From contig CM060911.1 of assembly GCA_030737875.1 (NCBI GenBank), forward strand, positions 98,786,599 through 98,850,598: 64,000 nucleotides of DNA, in the 5' to 3' direction. Positions 47,172 through 58,464 of this stretch are shown here, one piece after another (the first letter of the stretch is position 1; every line of letters starts with the position of its first letter). The translations under genes and the position numbers were made by a program. Source of the stretch: Allium sativum. Its lineage: Eukaryota; Streptophyta; Magnoliopsida; Asparagales; Amaryllidaceae. The notes under the pieces are model-generated. The model was given only the letters and a program-made list of their open reading frames with translations, searched no databases and was not told the DNA's origin.

Positions 47172-48971
47172 ATGGTCAAGCGAAAGAAAGACGGAACCTT
47201 CTCTCGTGCTGAGGATGTTGGCACTGAAGGCACAAGGAACGAGGCAAGCCAGGAGGCTTCCTCTCATGAAAATCCATCAACATACTTAACCCGAGAAGAG
47301 ATGGATGGCATTCTCGATGAATTGAGAACCCAGATGGCTAGGCAAGATGATCTCCTCCGCAAACAACAGGAGATGATTGACCAATTCTTCGCTCGGATGG
47401 GAGGCAGGCCGATCGGCAACGCACAACTCACTGGAAATGGTATTGTAATGGCTCCAGCAGGAATGACAAACCGGATCGGTTCGGATCCGATCCGAACCGA
47501 GGGCCAAAACCTGAATCAAACGCAGATAGAAATTGGGGGCAATCCTCACCAGATCGGTTCGGATCCGATCCGAACCGCCACCTTACATGAGCTTGGAGGC
47601 AGCAGCCTCCCTTCTGAAAATCAAGACTTCGTTCCAGCACAACCTACCTCCGCACCGGTTCGGATCGGTAATCCCACACAGCTTCAGCATCAAGCTCCCC
47701 GGTTCGGAACAGGCGATCCTGATCGGATCGGTACATCCGACCCGAACCGTGCACCCCTCCATAACCCCCCTCGCTTCTCCGAGCCGCAGCAAGGGGGCAC
47801 CTCCGAACCAAACCGGATGGCCTTCCAAGCTCCTTGTACTCTTCCACACACTTCTGAACTTAACGCTGGGGGCACCAGCTCTGGACTTGTCAACCTGCAA
47901 CAGCTCTTTGAAGGCGATCGGCTCGCCAATCTCATTGAACGCCTCTCGAGAGGCCGCACCTATCAAAATGACATGGATGATGTCAATCACAATCCATTCA
48001 CACCGGAAATCAGGAATTCCCGCAATCCTCCAGATTTCAAACTTCCACAACTGGAACCCTACAACGGCAGGGCAGATCCTACCGTGCACTTAATGCGCTA
48101 TAAACGACATATGGAAGTTCAATCGGCATCGGAAAACGTCATGGCTAAATGCTTTCCCCTCTTTTTGACTGATATTGCTGCTATGTGGTTTCGGCAGCTG
48201 GAATCTGAATCGATCAACAGCTGGAACATGTTGGTCGCTCGCTTTATTGAACAATTTCGGGTCCATATCGCTCGACCCAAGAATGTAATGTCACTAACTA
48301 CAATCAAGCAGAGGCCCAAAGAAACTCTGCGGTCATTTTTGGAAAGGTTCAACGTCGCAGCAGCATCAGTTGATCGACCTGAGCCATCTATGGTATTGAT
48401 GGCGGCAGTATCCGGTGTTCTGGACAACTCGGAGTTCAAAAAATCCTTGTACCGGGACCCACCAAGGAATCTCAGCGAATTCTACCTTGAATCGGATAGG
48501 TTTTTGCGTGAAGAAGACGCAACCTCCGAGAAGAAAGTTCTCGATGTTAACATGCTCAAAGACGGAGAACCGTCTGATTCTGATAAAGGCAAAGGAAAAG
48601 CTGCCGTCAAGAATAACCCCAACGCTCAGCCCCGGAGAGGGCCCAGATATGAAAAGTACACAGAACTCAATTCGTCACTAACTGACATCTACGTGAACAC
48701 AAACGGTGACGTCTCCTATCCAAAGCCTCCCAGGAGGGAGCCATCACAAAGAGAACGCGATTCTGGGAAATATTGCATATTTCACGATATGGACGGTCAT
48801 GACACAAATGACTGTAGACACTTGCGAGATCTGATTGAGGAACGGGTTAGACGTGGAGAGCTACCCGAGTATGTGAAACAACCAACAGCACCTGTACCTG
48901 TGCTGCCACCACCTGCTCCCCGGAGAGGGAATGACCCTGGAACGAGCTCCCATCGGCTCGTCATCAACTGA
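47172..48971 (+). CDS. Element E Gag protein, intact copy
   Basis: The first ATG in frame is at 47172 (MVKRKKDG), giving 599 codons. A short coiled-coil-like stretch (about residues 40-75) is followed by a low-complexity region with repeated IGSDPIRT, IGTSDPNR and TSEPNR peptides (about 100-215). These repeats are encoded by the same GGTTCGGATCGG-type DNA motif that fills the LTR U3. The capsid-like gag domain spans about 290-455 (YNGRADPTVHLMRYKRHM, AAMWFRQL). A zinc-finger-like motif CIFHDMDGHDTNDC lies near 535-548, a form typical of Tat gags. The protein ends about 45 residues later with TGA at 48969-48971; nothing coding follows. Role by family: capsid assembly and RNA packaging, with enzymes supplied in trans. 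Confidence 0.88.
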   Translation: MVKRKKDGTFSRAEDVGTEGTRNEASQEASSHENPSTYLTREEMDGILDELRTQMARQDDLLRKQQEMIDQFFARMGGRPIGNAQLTGNGIVMAPAGMTNRIGSDPIRTEGQNLNQTQIEIGGNPHQIGSDPIRTATLHELGGSSLPSENQDFVPAQPTSAPVRIGNPTQLQHQAPRFGTGDPDRIGTSDPNRAPLHNPPRFSEPQQGGTSEPNRMAFQAPCTLPHTSELNAGGTSSGLVNLQQLFEGDRLANLIERLSRGRTYQNDMDDVNHNPFTPEIRNSRNPPDFKLPQLEPYNGRADPTVHLMRYKRHMEVQSASENVMAKCFPLFLTDIAAMWFRQLESESINSWNMLVARFIEQFRVHIARPKNVMSLTTIKQRPKETLRSFLERFNVAAASVDRPEPSMVLMAAVSGVLDNSEFKKSLYRDPPRNLSEFYLESDRFLREEDATSEKKVLDVNMLKDGEPSDSDKGKGKAAVKNNPNAQPRRGPRYEKYTELNSSLTDIYVNTNGDVSYPKPPRREPSQRERDSGKYCIFHDMDGHDTNDCRHLRDLIEERVRRGELPEYVKQPTAPVPVLPPPAPRRGNDPGTSSHRLVIN

Positions 48972-49739
48972 TCTGGATTGGATCACTATGCATTTTCAGC
49001 ATTTCTTAGGATTAAAGATATGTTTCTTTGCTTTCTTTAGGTTTTCCGATTGGCTAAATCGGAGTACATACGTTTGGTGTTAGGATTTAACTCCAAAGCG
49101 TGCGCTGCACTCGATAACAAACCAATCAGGATTTGCTTTGGTTTTGTACTTTGAATTGAATAAGGAAGGACTTTCCGAGCATGGATTATGTTTGGCAATT
49201 TAAGTATCTTGTCAGGTTGTGGCAGGATTCTCAATCTCAACTAAAGTATGGCTTATACTTATCTCGGACCCCTAGGCATGGATTATGCTTAGGGACAGAC
49301 TGTCTTGTCAGGTCTTGGCAAGCATAGCTCTATCCCGACATGGGTATGGATTGTACTCACTAGGACTCTTAAGTAGGGACTATACTCTGGAACGACTTAT
49401 TGTTTTGTCCGGATTTGGCAAAGGAACTCAATAAAACTCGGGTATGGCTTATGCTCAGTTTGAACTTCCTGGTATGGCTTGTACCCGGAAGGTTAGGTCC
49501 TTCGTCAGGTTTTGGCAGGATGATTCGAACTTGTCTTGAGTATGGTTTATGCTCAAACAAACGCCCAAGCATGGTTTATGCTCGAAAGTGTAATTAGTTT
49601 TGTCAGGATTTGACACACCTATCTGCTTTCTTTTATTCGCAGGTTTGGATTGTACTTGCAGCTGGCAGGCCCGGCGTGGCCTTGGATTATCCAGAACATA
49701 TCTTCCTTCATTCAGTAAGATATGTTCTGAGGGGCAAAA
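48972..49739 (+). other. 3' non-coding region of element E, copy 1, with PPT
   Basis: 768 bases without a real frame, from the gag stop to AGGGGCAAAA (polypurine tract, about 49730-49739) before LTR2. The middle part holds the hairpin array listed separately. Five copies of a TGTCAGGTNTTGGCAGG-like linker (about 49209, 49305, 49405, 49504, 49601) recur about every 97 bases. Confidence 0.8.
49177..49582 (+). repeat. Array of nine short hairpins with GGNTT loops in element E
   Basis: Stem pairs around a five-base loop GGCTT, GGATT or GGTTT include AAGTAT/ATACTT (49244-49260), CCTAGGCAT/ATGCTTAGG (49271-49293), GGGTAT/GTACTC (49342-49358), GGGTAT/ATGCTC (49440-49456), TTCC-GGTAT/GTACC-GGAA with one mismatch (49466-49490), TTGAGTAT/ATGCTCAA (49536-49556) and AGCAT/ATGCT (49568-49582). 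Non-Watson-Crick pairs are G-U in the plus-strand RNA. One unit (49371-49387) is degenerate. Confidence 0.78.
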
Positions 49740-51032
49740 TGTTGACCTGCTTTTTAGTCAAAGCAGTCACACATGAAATCTCTGATCAACAATACGCTCC
49801 AGCGTTGGGAATATCGTCGGAAGACATGAAGTGATTTGGTTGAAATCGCATCACAAACAAAGAAAGGCCCGGAACTCCTACCAGATGACCTTTTTTGGGC
49901 CCGAAAACAGCGATTACGGAGCTATGCTTTGTAACTCTTATAGATCTCTGAATTAGCTTCAGTTTGAGCTTTGGTTTATCTCAATCGCACTTACGGTTTG
50001 AAAGTTACGCCCGTTTCCGTGAACGCATGCAGAACCGGAAACCTGGAATTTAGCATTGAATAAATCCTCGGATCGGATCGGGTAAATCGGTTCGGATCGG
50101 AATGAGGAATCCTGCCTTCACCAACTCATCATCCTCCCTCAACACTTAAATTCCGGCTCGGATCGGAGACTCCGGCTCGGATCGGATGGAATGGAGCAAT
50201 CCAACCCGCTTCACATCGGATTCTCACAAGAGCACAAAGTCTTCGGGTTGAAGACACCAACTCGGTTCGGATCGGACAACCGAACCGACCCGCCTTACAT
50301 ACTGCACTGAAGTGCTTCCACTCTTCGGATCGAAGACACCAAATCAGTTCGGATCGGATGTCCGAACCGACCCGCCTTGCACCAGATGTATAGCGACACG
50401 TCTCGTCTTCGGTTGGAATGCTCCGGATCGGTTCGAAAGGAAGAGGACCCGAACCGAACCGCTTCGACCTACTGCTACACCTCAACTTTGACCTGTTCCC
50501 AAGGAGTAACTACCTCTTATTAATCCGGATCGGCTTACACCTGTCCTAACACGATCTGAAGACCACATCTCCACTATCTCCGAGATGGCCTCTCCACATG
50601 CCACGTGTCCCTCCGATCCGATCCGATTCAGGACTCCCAGCAGCTCCTCTACGCCTATAAATACACCACGAGATGGTCATTTCAAGGGACTTTTTTCCGT
50701 CACTAACACCTCCCGACCTCCATTACCAAGTATTCAAGGACTTTGGGTACTCCTCAACTCAATCAAACACGAGGCTATCGTGCATAAATTCAATCTCTTT
50801 TCTCCTCTTCTTCATTGTAAACACGAGGATGTCGTGTATAAGCTGCAAACAAACAACACTGTAATAGCTTCTTAGGATTCAAGAAAATATAAAGTGGATG
50901 TAGGCTTGGATTGAGCCGAACCACTATAAAAATCTCGTGTATTCCCTGTTTTTACTGCTTTTTATCTGTAATCTGTGATTTGTGAGGATTTCACATAGCA
51001 TTTGGGTGTTAGGCCCAAATTTCGGTCTAACA
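49740..51032 (+). repeat. LTR2 of element E (shared by both units)
   Basis: It has the same 1,293-base structure as LTR1, with TATAAATA at 50656-50663. It serves as 3' LTR for the first unit and 5' LTR for the second. Confidence 0.92.
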
Positions 51033-51115
51033 TTTTGGCGCGCCAGGAAGGGGCGCACACGATACAACTTCTTCTACTAGCTTGAACGGAAGCAGATTAT
51101 TTGGCTATTGGATCA

Positions 51116-52915
51116 ATGGTCAAGCGAAAGAAAGACGGAACCTTCTCTCGTGCTGAGGATGTTGGCACTGAAGGCACAAGGAACGAGGCAAGCCAGGAGG
51201 CTTCCTCTCATGAAAATCCATCAACATACTTAACCCGAGAAGAGATGGATGGCGTTCTCGATGAATTGAGAACCCAGATGGCTAGGCAAGATGATCTCCT
51301 CCGCAAACAACAGGAGATGATTGACCAATTCTTCGCTCGGATGGGAGGCAGGCAGATCGGCAACGCACAACTCACTGGAAATGGTATTGTAATGACTCCA
51401 GCAGGAATGACAAACCGGATCGGTTCGGATCCGATCCGAACCGAGGGCCAAAACCTGAATCAAACGCAGATGGAAATTGGGGGCAATCCTCACCAGATCG
51501 GTTCGGATCCGATCCGAACCGCCACCTTACATGAGCTTGGGGGCAGCAGCCTCCCTTCTGGAAATCAAGACTTCGTTCCAGCACGACCTACCTCCGCACC
51601 GGTTCGGATCGGTAATCCCACACAGCTTCAGCATCAAGCTCCCCGGTTCGGAACAGGCGATCCTGATCGGATCGGTACATCCGACCCGAACCGTGCACCC
51701 CTCCATAACCCCCCTCGCTTCTCCGAGCCGCAGCAAGGGAGCACCTCCGAACCGAACCGGATGGCCTTCCAAGCTCCTTGTACTCTTCCACACACTTCTG
51801 AACTTAACGCTGGGGGCACCAGCTCTGGACTTGTCAACCTGCAACAGCTCTTTGAAGGCGATCGGCTCGCCAATCTCATTGAACGCCTCTCGAGAGGCCG
51901 CACCTATCAAAATGACATGGATGATGTCAATCACAATCCATTCACACCGGAAATCAGGAATTCCCGCAATCCTCCAGATTTCAAACTTCCACAACTGGAA
52001 CCCTACAACGGCAGGGCAGATCCTACCGTGTACTTAATGCGCTATAAACGACATATGGAAGTTCAATCGGCATCGGAAAACGTCATGGCTAAATGCTTTC
52101 CCCTCTTTTTGACAGATATTGCTGCTATGTGGTTTCGGCAGCTGGAATCTGAATCGATCAACAGCTGAAACATGTTGGTCGCTCGCTTTATTGAACAATT
52201 TCGGGTCCATATCGCTCGACCCAAGAATGTAATGTCACTAACTACAATCAAGCAGAGGCCCAAAGAAACTCTGCGGTCATTTTTGGAAAGGTTCAACGCC
52301 GCAGCAGCATCAGTTGATCGACCTGAGCCATCTATGGTATTGATGGCGGCAGTATCCGGTGTTCTGGACAACTCGGAGTTCAAAAAATCCTTGTACCGGG
52401 ACCCACCAAGGAATCTCAGCGAATTCTACCTTGAATCGGATAGGTTTTTGCGTGAAGAAGACGCAACCTCCGAGAAGAAAGTTCTCGATGTTAACATGCT
52501 CAAAGACGGAGAACCGTCTGATTCTGATAAAGGCAAAGGAAAAGCTGCCGTCAAGAATAACCCCAACGCTCAGCCCCAGAGAGGGCCCAGATATGAAAAG
52601 TACACAGAACTCAATTCGTCACTAACTGACATCTACGTGAACACAAACGGTGACGTCTCCTATCCAAAGCCTCCCAGGAGGGAGCCATCACAAAGAGAAC
52701 GCGATTCTGGGAAATATTGCATATTTCACGATATGGACGGTCATGACACAAATGACTGTAGACACTTGCGAGATCTGATTGAGGAACGGGATAGACGTGG
52801 AGAGCTACCCGAGTATGTGAAACAACCAACAGCACCTGTACCTGTGCTGCCACCACCTGCTCCCCGGAGAGGGAATGACCCTGGAACGAGCTCCCATCGG
52901 CTCGTCATCAACTGA
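51116..52915 (+). pseudogene. Element E Gag, second copy, stopped by TGG to TGA
   Basis: The sequence is nearly identical to the first gag from ATG 51116, but codon 351 (Trp in the intact copy, ESINSW) is TGA at 52166-52168, inside the capsid-like domain. The frame is open again to 52915. A truncated product would lack the C-terminal half of the gag domain and the zinc-like motif. It is a single G-to-A change; the rest is undamaged. Confidence 0.9.
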
Positions 52916-53683
52916 TCTGGATTGGATCACTATGCATTTTCAGCATTTCTTAGGATTTAAGATATGTTTCTTTGCTTTCTTTAGGTTTTCCGATTGGCTA
53001 AATCGGAGTACACACGTTTGGGGTTAGGATTTAACTCCAAAGCGTGCGCTGCACTCGATAACAAACCAATCAGGATTTGCTTTGGTTTTGTACTTTGAAT
53101 TGAATAAGGAAGGACTTTCCGAGCATGGATTATGTTTGGCAATTTAAGTATCTTGTCAGGTTGTGGCAGGATTCTCAATCTCAACTAAAGTATGGCTTAT
53201 ACTTATCTCGGACCCCTAGGCATGGATTATGCTTAGGGACAGACTGTCTTGTCAGGTCTTGGCAAGCATAGCTCTATCCCGACATGGGTATGGATTGTAC
53301 TCACTAGGACTCTTAAGTAGGGATTATACTCTGGAACGGCTTATTGTTTTGTCCGGATTTGGCAAAGGAACTCAATAAAACTCGGGTATGGCTTATGCTC
53401 AGTTTGAACTTCCTGGTATGGCTTGTACCCGGAAGGTTAGGTCCTTCGTCAGGTTTTGGCAGGATGATTCGAACTTGTCTTGAGTATGGTTTATGCTCAA
53501 ACAAACGCCCAAGCATGGTTTATGCTCGAAAGTGTAATTAGTTTTGTCAGGATTTGACACACCTATCTGCTTTCTTTTATTCGCAGGTTTGGATTGTACT
53601 TGCAGCTGGCAGGCCCGGCGTGGCCTTGGATTATCCAGAACATATCTTCCTTCATTCAGCAAGATATGTTCTGAGGGGCAAAA
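52916..53683 (+). repeat. 3' non-coding region of element E, copy 2, with hairpin array and PPT
   Basis: It repeats 48972-49739 with few changes, including the GGNTT-loop hairpins (about 53121-53526) and AGGGGCAAAA before LTR3. The hairpin arms are conserved between the two copies. Confidence 0.8.
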
Positions 53684-54976
53684 TGTTGACCTGCTTTTTA
53701 GTCAAAGTAGTCACACATGAAATCTCTGATCAACAATACGCTCCAGCATTGGGAATATCGTCGGAAGACATGAAGTGATTTGGTTGAAATCGCATCACAA
53801 ACAAAGAAAGGCCCGGAACTCCTACCAGATGACCTTTTTTGGGCCCGAAAACAGCGATTACGGAGCTGGGCTCTGTAACTCTTATAGATCTCTGAATTAG
53901 CTTCAGTTTGAGCTTTGGTTTATCTCAATAGGACTTACGGTTTGAAAGTTACGCCCGTTTCCGTGAATGCATGCAGAACCGGAAACCTGGAATTTAGCAT
54001 TGAATAAATCCTCGGATCGGATCTGGTAAATCGGTTCGGATCGGAATGAGGAATCCTGCCTTCACCAACTCATCATCCTCCCTCAACACTTAAATTCCGG
54101 CTTGGATCGGAGACTCCGGTTCGGATCGGATGGAATGGAGCAATCCAACCCGCTTCACATCGGATCCTCACAAGAGCACAAAGTCTTCGGGTTGAAGACA
54201 CCAACTCGGTTCGGATCGGACAACCGAACCGACCCGCCTTACATACTGCACTGAAGTGCTTCCACTCTTCGGATCGAAGACACAAAATCAGTTCGGATCG
54301 GATGTCCGAACCGACCCGCCTTGCACCAGATGTATAGCGACACGTCTCGTCTTCGGTTGGAATGCTCCGGATCGGTTCGGAAGGAAGAGGACCCGAACCG
54401 AACCGCTTCGACCTGCTGCTACACCTCAACTTTGACCTGTTCCCAAGGAGTAACTACCTCCTATTAATCCGGATCGGCTTACACCTGTCCTAACACGATC
54501 TGAAGACCACATCTCCACTATCTCCGAGATGGCCTCTCCACATGCCACGTGTCCCTCCGATCCGATCCGATTCAGGACTCCCAGCAGCTCCTCTACGCCT
54601 ATAAATACACCACGATATGGTCATTTCAAGGGACTTTTTTCCGTCACTAACACCTCCCGACCTCCATTACCAAGTATTCAAGGACTTTGGGTACTCCTCA
54701 ACTCAATCAAACACGAGGCTATCGTGCATAAATTCAATCTCTTTTCTCCTCTTCTTCATTGTAAACACGAGGATGTCGTGTATAAGCTGCAAACAAACAA
54801 CACTGTAATAGCTTCTTAGGATTCAAGAAACTATAAAGTGGATGTAGGCTTGGATTGAGCCGAACCACTATAAAAATCTCGTGTGTTCCCTGTTTTTACT
54901 GCTTTTTATCTGTAATCTGTGATTTGTGAGGATTTCACATAGCATTTGGGTGTTAGGCCCAAATTTCGGTCTAACA
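53684..54976 (+). repeat. LTR3 of element E
   Basis: It has 1,293 bases, a TATA box at 54600-54607, and ends TCTAACA before the GGAGG duplication (54977-54981). Confidence 0.92.
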
Positions 54977-56434
54977 GGAGGTAAGCTAACAACTTCTTCG
55001 AACACATCCGCATAATTCTTGACGACATGAATACTTTGATGAGGTCGGGAATACTATCTGTGACTACAGGGATATTTTCTATTTGAGTTGGAAAAACATC
55101 GAGAGCTGACCAAAAGTCTTTTCTATTTGAATTCGGACCTTCGCATGGTATGGTGATATAATTTCCCAATTGGGCCTTTGCCTTAACAACTCTCTCGGCG
55201 CACTTAACCTCTGCCTCATATTTGGTTAACCAATCCAATCCCAAAATAAGATCGAATTCAGTAAAATTCATGACAATAGAGATAGTAGGGAACTTATAAC
55301 AGCAAAAAGAGACAGGCACCGCACAAATCCAGCTAAGATCGAGAGAACTTCCAACCGGATTATGGACAGTGATGGGTTCTTTGAGCCTTTTTAATTTCAA
55401 ATCTAGCTTCTTAACTGTATTCTTCACAATAAAGCTTCGCGACGCGCCTATATCAAACAGTACTTTAACTGGAATGTTCCTGACATTGAGCGTGCCTTCT
55501 AAAACATCGGACCTTTCCTGAGCAGACGAAGATGCAGGCACTTCCGCCACTTCATTTACATGTACTGCTTTGGATTTCTTAAATTTCCCGCAATCCTTTT
55601 CAAGATGACCAATCCGATGGCATTGACTGCATTTTCTGTTCTCTAGAAACTTGTCCTTGGATTTAAATTTATCCTTCTTTTGTTTCTTCGAGGTTTTACA
55701 ATTCCTGGTCAAATGCCCTTGTTTCTTGCAGTTAGAGCATGTGGCCATCGTTATGTGTTCTTTATCAGATTTAGCCCTTTTCCTCTTGGCACTGGGCTTC
55801 TTATTGACCTTAGGACTATCAGCCTCAGACTCCACTTTGTTACTCGAACTGACTTCTTCTTCGCCGCGCAACATACCTTTCTTATGGAGATCTTCATACT
55901 GATAAGCCATATAAATCATTTCTGAAAAAGGAAGCTTCACATTCTTCATTACATTATTCTGGTATTTTCTTTGCAGGCCATGGATGAACCTCAGATTCTT
56001 CCTCTTTGGATCTTGAATTAGATGAGGAGCAAAGTGAGAAAGTTCGCTGAATTTCTTATGATATTCTGGAATGGTCATATCTCTTTGTATCAGATACGAG
56101 AATTCCTCACATAGTCGCTCAGTCACTTCAGGAGGAGTAAATCTTTGTTGGAAAATCTCTTTGAATCTATCCCAGGTGATATCACCTTCTGAATTATCTT
56201 TGATGATTGTTTCCCACCAGATTAAAGCTTCTTCTTTGAGCGCCCAAGAGCTACTAATCTTTTCTTCTCATCTCTCAACTGGATACGTTCAAAAATTCTT
56301 TCAACATAACTCATCCAAGCTTGAGTTTGAATTATAGATTCATTGCCCGAAAATTGTGCTCTGCCCAGATTTCGATATCTCTTTAATAGAGCCTCTAGAT
56401 CAGGTTCTGCATTTCTTCTGTTTCTGACACTCAT
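54977..56434 (-). pseudogene. Element B Gag-protease, frameshifted, with altered protease active site
   Basis: It starts with ATG at 56434 (MSVRNRRNAEPDLEALLKRY). A frameshift near 56225-56260 separates the first 60 residues from the rest. The capsid-like domain is followed by two zinc knuckles, CSNCKKQGHLTRNC and CSQCHRIGHLEKDC. The protease reads VLFDIGASRSF: the catalytic DTG has become DIG by one base (ATA codon at about 55450), which should abolish activity. Pro continues through LGLDWL to the point where element E is inserted; the last 20 or so codons before it have slipped frame relative to A. Confidence 0.85.
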
Positions 56435-56671
56435 TTTCTAGTACTTCTGCAAATAGCAGATCAAGTGTCAGGTCACAGGAAAGGTATTTTAAAACATAGA
56501 AACATATACTTCAAATGTAAATGTGTCTATCGGCATGTATTTCATTCTGCTTTACTCATACTAGGATATTACTGATCCTATCTGTAATGAGTTACCAGTC
56601 CTAGAACACTACTGGTCCTATTTCTGATGAGTTCGTTAATATGTTATATTCTAGCACTAAGCTTAACCAAA

Positions 56672-56683
56672 GCTCTAATACCA
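56672..56683 (-). other. Primer binding site of element B, one mismatch
   Basis: The minus strand reads TGGTATTAGAGC, the initiator tRNA-Met site with one C-to-T change. It lies three bases from the LTR end ...CGTCACA (56687). The 237 bases between it and the gag ATG are a non-coding leader. Confidence 0.85.
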
Positions 56684-56686
56684 CGA

Positions 56687-58464
56687 TGTGACGACCACAA
56701 ATCCCGTACTGACGGTGACAAGGGTAATCTTTGGAATGTAACACAGAAACAGATAATAGCAAAATAGAAATAAATAAATACACCAGATAATGAACAAAAG
56801 AATGTACTGGATAAACGTAATCATCAGAGTTACATAGTATACAGGATCATACTTAGTACAAATACAATTCAGCTATACATAAATGTCTACAGCAGAAAAC
56901 AAACATAATATGTACAATAGGAGCTGAACAGCATAAAAAGAGATAAATGATTGAATCCATCTTCAGCTCCAGCTACCCAGAAAAAGCCTGCTAATACCAG
57001 AATACAAGGCTGCCCATGTAGAAAAAGGGGCACCCAAGTTTGCAAGTGAAACAAACTACGAGTCAGTCATGGGACTGGTATGAGAAATCTACTTAACACA
57101 TTTACAATATGGCTAATCACAGGACCACGCCACTTTCGCGGAACAGGTTTACTCCATTGGATTCCGGTGCTTTAAAAAAAATAATTCTTTTAAAACATCG
57201 CAATGCTTTTTATAAAAATGAAGCCATTATAAGACTCAGTTCCCATCACACAATGCAACGCAAACCGGAGGATAGCATTTTACCTTATAATGGCCAAAAT
57301 ATGCTTGATACGTATAAAACAAAAGCATTTGATATTATTACTAGTGTTTATATGCTTCAAAAACAATTTCAAATCATAACTATCAATCATAGACGGCATT
57401 AATTCCCATACCACTATGTCGCCATATATAGGTATACAATCAAAATCGCACAGTCACGTATTTGGAAATTGGATTTCCATCATGAACCAAGGCAAAAGAT
57501 AGTCCTTACCGAATTCGAGACTGTCTAGCCCGAGTCTAAGGATCAGAACACATCGACCCTTAGAGCGACAGGGTTGGTCCACCGATATGGATTAAATTCC
57601 TGAACACTGCGTTTCCCCGCCCTTTGGGGCGTAAGTGAGCCAACGAATGACTCCATTGGTCCCGGATCGATCGATATAACCGAGGCGCCTCGCAACAAAA
57701 ACAACCACATAGGTGAAAATAATATAAATGTCAGCCAGTTTAAGCACCGACACCACCTCTAGCTAGAAGGAAACGCATGCCCTCCTTGAGGTCCTTCTCC
57801 CGTTTCTGGTCCATACCGGGGTTTGAGGTTCGCAAATTCACGTTATACACAAAGCTACGCCACACAGGCAGTGCTTTGATCATCACCACAAGACTTTGCT
57901 TTTCAACAGAAGCCTTTATCATTTGCCACTTAGGCATGCCACACTAGCAATTCATGCCATGCGACTGATTTCCATCGATATACAACCTCTGAGCTCATGC
58001 GTCTCAGAGAAGGGCGTTAAGCAAAAGAAAAAATTCTCCGATGCCAAACAGATGTATATTTAATAGAGATCAATCAACACAGAATAAAATCCAATGTCAG
58101 ACAAACAGTCCATTTACAAGTCCGTTCTGGGTCTGAACGAAACCAGAGGCACTATATACCTCGCAAACCCATCGACCTCCACGTACGCTTGGAAGATCAC
58201 CACTCATTATCCATATTTCAGGATGCCTCCCAATCAGAACATCAGTTACCATCCAAACGAGGTGAAGATCTCCGGTCTTCGACCACCGTCTTCATCTTCG
58301 ATTTCTCATCGTCGACTCAGTTATTCAGAATGGGATAAACCCTGTCTTTCTGAGCAACTCGCGTATGCAATAAACAAATGCTACACAAACACGATACACG
58401 TTTTATTTCAATTCATCAGTCACTAACCGTAAATCAGTAAGAGAACTATTTCCCAAATATTAAC
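56687..58464 (-). repeat. 5' LTR of element B (part)
   Basis: It begins TGTGACGACC on the plus strand and matches 37169 onward from about 56965. It is cut at 58464 by C1; the left copy continues past the same point (about 38650) without a break, which shows the empty site. No coding frame. Confidence 0.88.

Larger units (their letters stand above)
45796..54976 (+). mobile_element. Element E: Tat-like gag-only retrotransposon in tandem (three LTRs, two interiors)
   Basis: Three LTRs of exactly 1,293 bases (45796-47088, 49740-51032, 53684-54976) alternate with two interiors of 2,651 bases. One target duplication (GGAGG) flanks the whole array, so a single insertion later became tandem, probably by unequal recombination between LTRs. 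The gag resembles those of Tat-type Ty3/gypsy elements; no protease, RT or integrase follows it. Very high identity between copies marks it as the youngest element in the window. Confidence 0.92.
37169..58464 (-). mobile_element. Element B: decayed Tekay/Del-type chromovirus split by element E
   Basis: Its pieces are left LTR 37169-41865, internal 41866-45795 and 54977-56686, and right LTR 56687-58464. The sequence is clearly related to element A throughout, with the same gene order on the minus strand. Both LTRs run out at nested family-C insertions (C2 on the left, C1 on the right), so the outer ends of B lie beyond the window. The pol and gag frames have many stop codons, making it the most decayed coding element here and the layer into which the others fell. 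Confidence 0.88.

Noticed and set aside
47428..48093. Long opposite-strand and alternative frames over the E gag
   Set aside because: Shadows of the gag frame caused by the GC-rich palindromic motif; they recur identically in the second copy and have no family features.
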